From positions 3,422,501 to 3,486,500 of the forward strand of contig CM065176.1 in the NCBI GenBank assembly GCA_033026295.1: a stretch of DNA of 64,000 nucleotides, written 5' to 3'. A program made the translations under genes and the position numbers. The stretch is from Channa striata (taxonomy: Eukaryota; Chordata; Actinopteri; Anabantiformes; Channidae). This document shows positions 61,333 to 64,000 of this stretch, in pieces; positions within the stretch are counted from its first letter, which is position 1; each line of letters begins with the position of its first letter. The notes under the pieces were generated by a model that saw only the letters and a list, made by a program, of their open reading frames with translations, did not search any database and was not told the DNA's origin.

Positions 61333-61779
61333 ATGCAGAAGATTCTATTCTTCGTCCTTGCAGCGCTTTCCTCCGCTGGCGCCACCATAAGCACCAACGA
61401 CAAGGGGGCTTGAAATGCCCTGGAATACGCCATGGTTGACGGCCTGTACATCGGACGAGTGTCTAGAGTGATCAAGATTGAGAGAGGGGTTAGTGACGAT
61501 TCATTTGTATTCGAGAGTGTCTGCGGGCCAGAGACCACAAGAAAACATGTCAGTGGGCCGCTACTGTGATTTCACACATTACAAATGGCCGCTCGTTCTG
61601 TACCCAAGGTATCTTAAACCTACGCCGTGATTCGCAGTGTTCCGTGCGGTGTAATTCTCATCTACTTCTCCATACAGGATGGCTTAGCTTACCACTTAAC
61701 AGTGACCATGGCAAGGAGCTGTGGGAGGAACATTGTAAATGAAGTGCGCTCTGTCCACACAGACCCAGTATTGGCTCAT
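61333..61779 (+). pseudogene. Type-2 cystatin pseudogene, two exons seen
   Basis: Exon 1 (61333-61488) begins with a signal peptide (MQKILFFVLAALSSAGA), then the cystatin-like STNDKGA, an in-frame TGA at 61411-61413, and NALEYAMVDGLYIGRVSRVI. Exon 2 (61678-61779, after TCTCCATACAG) has AYHLTVTMARS and SVHTDPVLAH, the typical mid-cystatin strands. Both junctions are phase 0. Cystatins inhibit papain-family cysteine proteases by inserting an N-terminal Gly, a QxVxG loop and a PW loop. Here the QxVxG loop is not recognisable, the segment between NALEY and LYIGRV is short, one expected Cys is replaced (VRSVHTDP), and no third exon with the PW loop is found nearby. With the early stop this is a pseudogene. 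Confidence 0.75.
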
Positions 61780-62180
61780 GTAATTACAACAAAACCTCGA
61801 CTTCTGGTGAAATCCAGTCCAATCCAAGTCGCTCTATGAAACTAAAACTAAAAGCGAAATGCCCGACCACCGTTTAGCCATCCGATTCGTTCGCATCAGC
61901 TCCGGATCATAACGCAAGAGTCGTCTCTATGCGCCTTGCTGCCGACTCTCTTAGGTCGGACGTTTTCTGCGACGGTTCCCCTCATAGAAGCCTTAGAAAA
62001 CTTTGTTGCCAGAGTATAACAATGTGTTACACTTCTAATGGGATTGAACTGGGTGTCTATTTAGTCATAGGCGTTATTATCTATACACACACATAACATG
62101 TTTTCTAAACATTTCCTGCCAGAATTATGGATGCAAATTCATTGTGTGGACCAATTAACTACATCAAAGTTGTGAACCAC
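61780..62180. other. Featureless stretch after the cystatin remnant
   Basis: No recognisable coding sequence, third cystatin exon, repeat or RNA gene is seen. Confidence 0.5.
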
Positions 62181-62347
62181 ACTTGTGAGACAGGAGGAGC
62201 TACGTGGGAATCCTCCAGACTCGGAATCGCTTCTCAACCTTCCACAACCATGCTGTGACTGCACGAAAAACGGGGACCAGACTTGTGAGACAGGAGGAAC
62301 TACGCAGGAATCTTCCAGTCTCTGCGGCGCTTCTCGACCTTCCACAA
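62181..62347 (+). repeat. Direct duplication with 100-bp period
   Basis: ACTTGTGAGACAGGAGGA at 62181 recurs at exactly 62281, followed in both copies by a similar 50-bp stretch (CTACG, GGAATC, TCCAG, GCTTCTC, ACCTTCCACA). Two copies, roughly 85% alike. No coding role is apparent. Confidence 0.85.
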
Positions 62348-62561
62348 AAACAACAGATACGCAATTTCCTGTAGACTAACAGTACTGGCATTTTTTCCAT
62401 GTTTATTTCCCTTATTCAACCGTAACATTGAGTGTTTGATACCTAGGAGAAAACCTCTGCGTTATTGCACCAGAGGTTCTTAAACTGTTAGAAGAGCAGC
62501 TTTGTAATGCACGTTCACAACAAAGAGTTGTTGCACAGCAGATTTGTACAAAGCAAAGTCA

Positions 62562-62567
62562 AATAAA
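62562..62567 (+). terminator. AATAAA, possible poly(A) signal
   Basis: AATAAAGCTGCATTTG context, with no recognised gene immediately upstream. It could end a transcript from the unassigned 61.8-62.5 kb region. Confidence 0.3.
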
Positions 62568-62684
62568 GCTGCATTTGAAAACTTTAACGACTGTGTATGA
62601 GTTTCTACTCAACTCTGTCTGTCCTCTGACATCGGGGTACGTGTCCTGAAATGTTTAAAAGATATTACCACACATTCGTGCCAC

Positions 62685-62782
62685 CCCCCTCACTCTCGCT
62701 CACTGTCACTCACTCTTGCTCACTCTCACTCAGTCTCGCTAATTCTCACTCAGTCTCGCTTACTCTCGCTCACTGTCACTCT
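62685..62782 (+). repeat. (CTCNCT)n microsatellite
   Basis: Imperfect hexamer-type repeat of CTCACTCTCGCT and CTCACTGTCACT blocks. It directly precedes the second GC-rich element copy. Confidence 0.85.
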
Positions 62783-62799
62783 TGGGGGGCTCGAGAGCC

Positions 62800-63280
62800 C
62801 GTAAGCGAGAGGGAGGAGGGGGCCCGCAGGGCATTGACTTTTTGCATTTCACGCACCCCTTACCTCGTGCGCCCACTGGGGCGCTGTCCCCCCACCCCTT
62901 CAGGGTCCCGCGCCTGCGTGTCTCCCCCTCTCTCTATCCCTCTCATCTCTCCTCCTCCCCTCATCGATCCCCCCCTCACCCCCGACCCCCCCCGCCCCGG
63001 GTGAACCATGCGCTTCAGACTCTCATTTTCTCTCTCTCTTTCTCTATCCCCCTCTCCCACTCTCTCTATCCCCTCCCTCTCGCTGTCTTTCTCTCTCTCT
63101 CTCTCCCTTCGGACGAAAGGTCCACGATCCTGGGGTCCACAAGGCCCCTAGGAGACAGCGCGTCTGGACGCGTGCAGTCCGAGCCTAGGAATCTCCTTTA
63201 TCCCGAGATCCACAAGGCCCCTAGGAAACGGGACGTCCAGACGCACGGAGTCCGGGCCCTGGGAAGGTCCGCGATCCTGA
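62800..63280 (+). repeat. Second copy of the GC-rich element family
   Basis: Same motif order as 6.84-7.11 kb: CGCACCCCTTACCTCGTGCG (compare CGCACCCTCTACCTCGCGCG), a C-rich run, CGCGCCTGCGTGTC, a long (CT)n tract, then two about 73-bp units with AAGGCCCCTAGGAGAC (63141) and AAGGCCCCTAGGAAAC (63214). It lacks the hairpin-core arrays that flank the first copy. It ends at ATCCTGAT next to the copia remnant, so the family is dispersed and may be a retroelement-linked repeat. Confidence 0.8.
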
Positions 63281-63435
63281 TATTGTTGATAAATGTTGAT
63301 AAACTCTTTTTGGATACTTTTAGCCTGACGCATTGCGCGTGACAAAGTTAGCAAAAAACGGAGCTAGCGAAATGGCAAGTTGAGTAACCGGAGTCACGGC
63401 TCCCCAACTTCTCTTTGACGCCACTGAAGATAAGT

Positions 63436-64000
63436 ATGAGCTTTGATCAACAAGATTTCTTGGGCTACTTAGACGTGTTAAAACCTACTGGTGCTGACGC
63501 TGAAGCATTAGCCCGAAGATGCACGGAAGAATGCAGACTGCTATGCTGAGCTAATAAGACTAATAGATGACAGACGCCTGTCGTTGATAAGACATGAAGC
63601 CTGTGATGATGGTAGAGGTGCTCTGAAGATACTAAAAGAACACTACTGTGGAAAAAGCTAGCCAAGGATAATAAACATGTACACGTCTCTGACCAAATTA
63701 AGAAGGGCAGAAATTGAGAGTGTCACAGACTACATCAAAAGGGCAGAGACCTTTATCACAGAGAATTGCTGGCAAGTCAATGAGTGACAGTCTAATCGTA
63801 GCCATGGTCCTAGGCGGACTACTGCATTCCTTCAAGCCGTTAACTGTTCATGTGACACAAAATGAGGACAAAGTCAGTTTTGCAGACTTCAAGAGAAGAC
63901 TACGAGTCTATGAAGAATCAGAATAAATGAGAGTGACAGAGACAACACATAATGTTATGAAAACACTGCATGAAAAAGCCAACAACAAGTCACACAACAG
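63436..64000 (+). pseudogene. Ty1/copia-type gag remnant (UBN2-like), continues past the window
   Basis: Begins at ATG 63436 (MSFDQQDFLGYLDVLK), which stops at TGA after about 37 codons. In other frames follow LIDDRRLSLIRHEA, ALKILKEHYCGKS, then TAG, then MYTSLTKLRRAEIESVTDYI. A further frame carries KSMSDSLIVAMVLGGL, SFKPLTVHV and FADFKRRLRVYEESE, ended by TAA near 63926. The order LKILKEHY, then L-x-x-LRR with a YI-R helix, then SD-x-LI-x-x-V-L-x-GL, is the hallmark of copia-type gag. Several stops and frameshifts show it is dead. No zinc knuckle, protease or LTR is visible before the window ends. Confidence 0.8.

Noticed and set aside
62651..63342. Open frames of 117 and 186 codons around the CT-rich tract
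   Set aside because: Low-complexity Ser/Leu/Pro translation of a microsatellite and the GC-rich element.
1..64000. tRNA or rRNA genes
   Set aside because: No cloverleaf with a GGTTCGAATCC-type arm or rRNA core segment was noticed on reading; a dedicated scan was not possible.

Overview
The window looks like a vertebrate nuclear chromosome, most likely a ray-finned fish. The support is an Fc-receptor-like two-Ig-domain gene, a cystatin, a three-exon LITAF-type gene, tandem SAM repeats, GT-AG introns in consistent phase, AATAAA signals, a decayed Ty1/copia gag, and about 47 kb of satellite DNA. Nothing bacterial is visible. The species cannot be named from the sequence.

Layout. 1-5660 is a satellite array of about 196-197 bp monomers, each usually with a HindIII-type AAGCTT. 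5661-7704 is a very GC-rich tandem-repeat element built as an imperfect inverted repeat centred near 6757. 7705-49436 is the same satellite in the opposite orientation, about 210 monomers, with several higher-order repeats (about 3.3-4.1 kb, 2.4-4.0 kb and 1.75 kb). At 49437 the satellite stops abruptly inside a monomer. 49437-61.8 kb is a compact, GC-richer, gene-dense block. 61.8-62.65 kb is nearly featureless apart from a 100-bp-period duplication. 62.68-63.28 kb holds a microsatellite and a second copy of the GC-rich element family. 63.4-64.0 kb is a decayed copia-type gag running off the window.

The gene block. Plus-strand decayed coding fragments that I do not recognise (49.4-51.0 kb); a minus-strand gene for an acidic, Ser-rich, Gln-rich, Cys-rich protein whose 434-codon C-terminal part is open (54.7-52.1 kb); a minus-strand Fc-receptor-like Ig pseudogene (55.7-54.9 kb); a plus-strand two-exon gene for a small tail-anchored protein (56.4-57.0 kb); a minus-strand tandem SAM-repeat gene with breaks (58.2-57.4 kb); a minus-strand three-exon LITAF-domain gene (59.06-58.46 kb); a plus-strand decayed secreted Ig-like glycoprotein gene (59.8-60.9 kb); and a plus-strand cystatin pseudogene (61.33-61.78 kb).

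Interpretation. Tight spacing, convergent poly(A) signals about 20 bp apart, a mix of apparently captured immune-type genes and unfamiliar GC-rich intronless genes, and decay in most members suggest the remnant of an integrated large DNA virus or virus-like mobile element beside a satellite array. Alloherpesvirus-derived elements of fish are one candidate. This is inference: no hallmark replication or capsid gene is securely identified, and a host gene cluster cannot be excluded. No broken gene is restored here; only the breaks are described.
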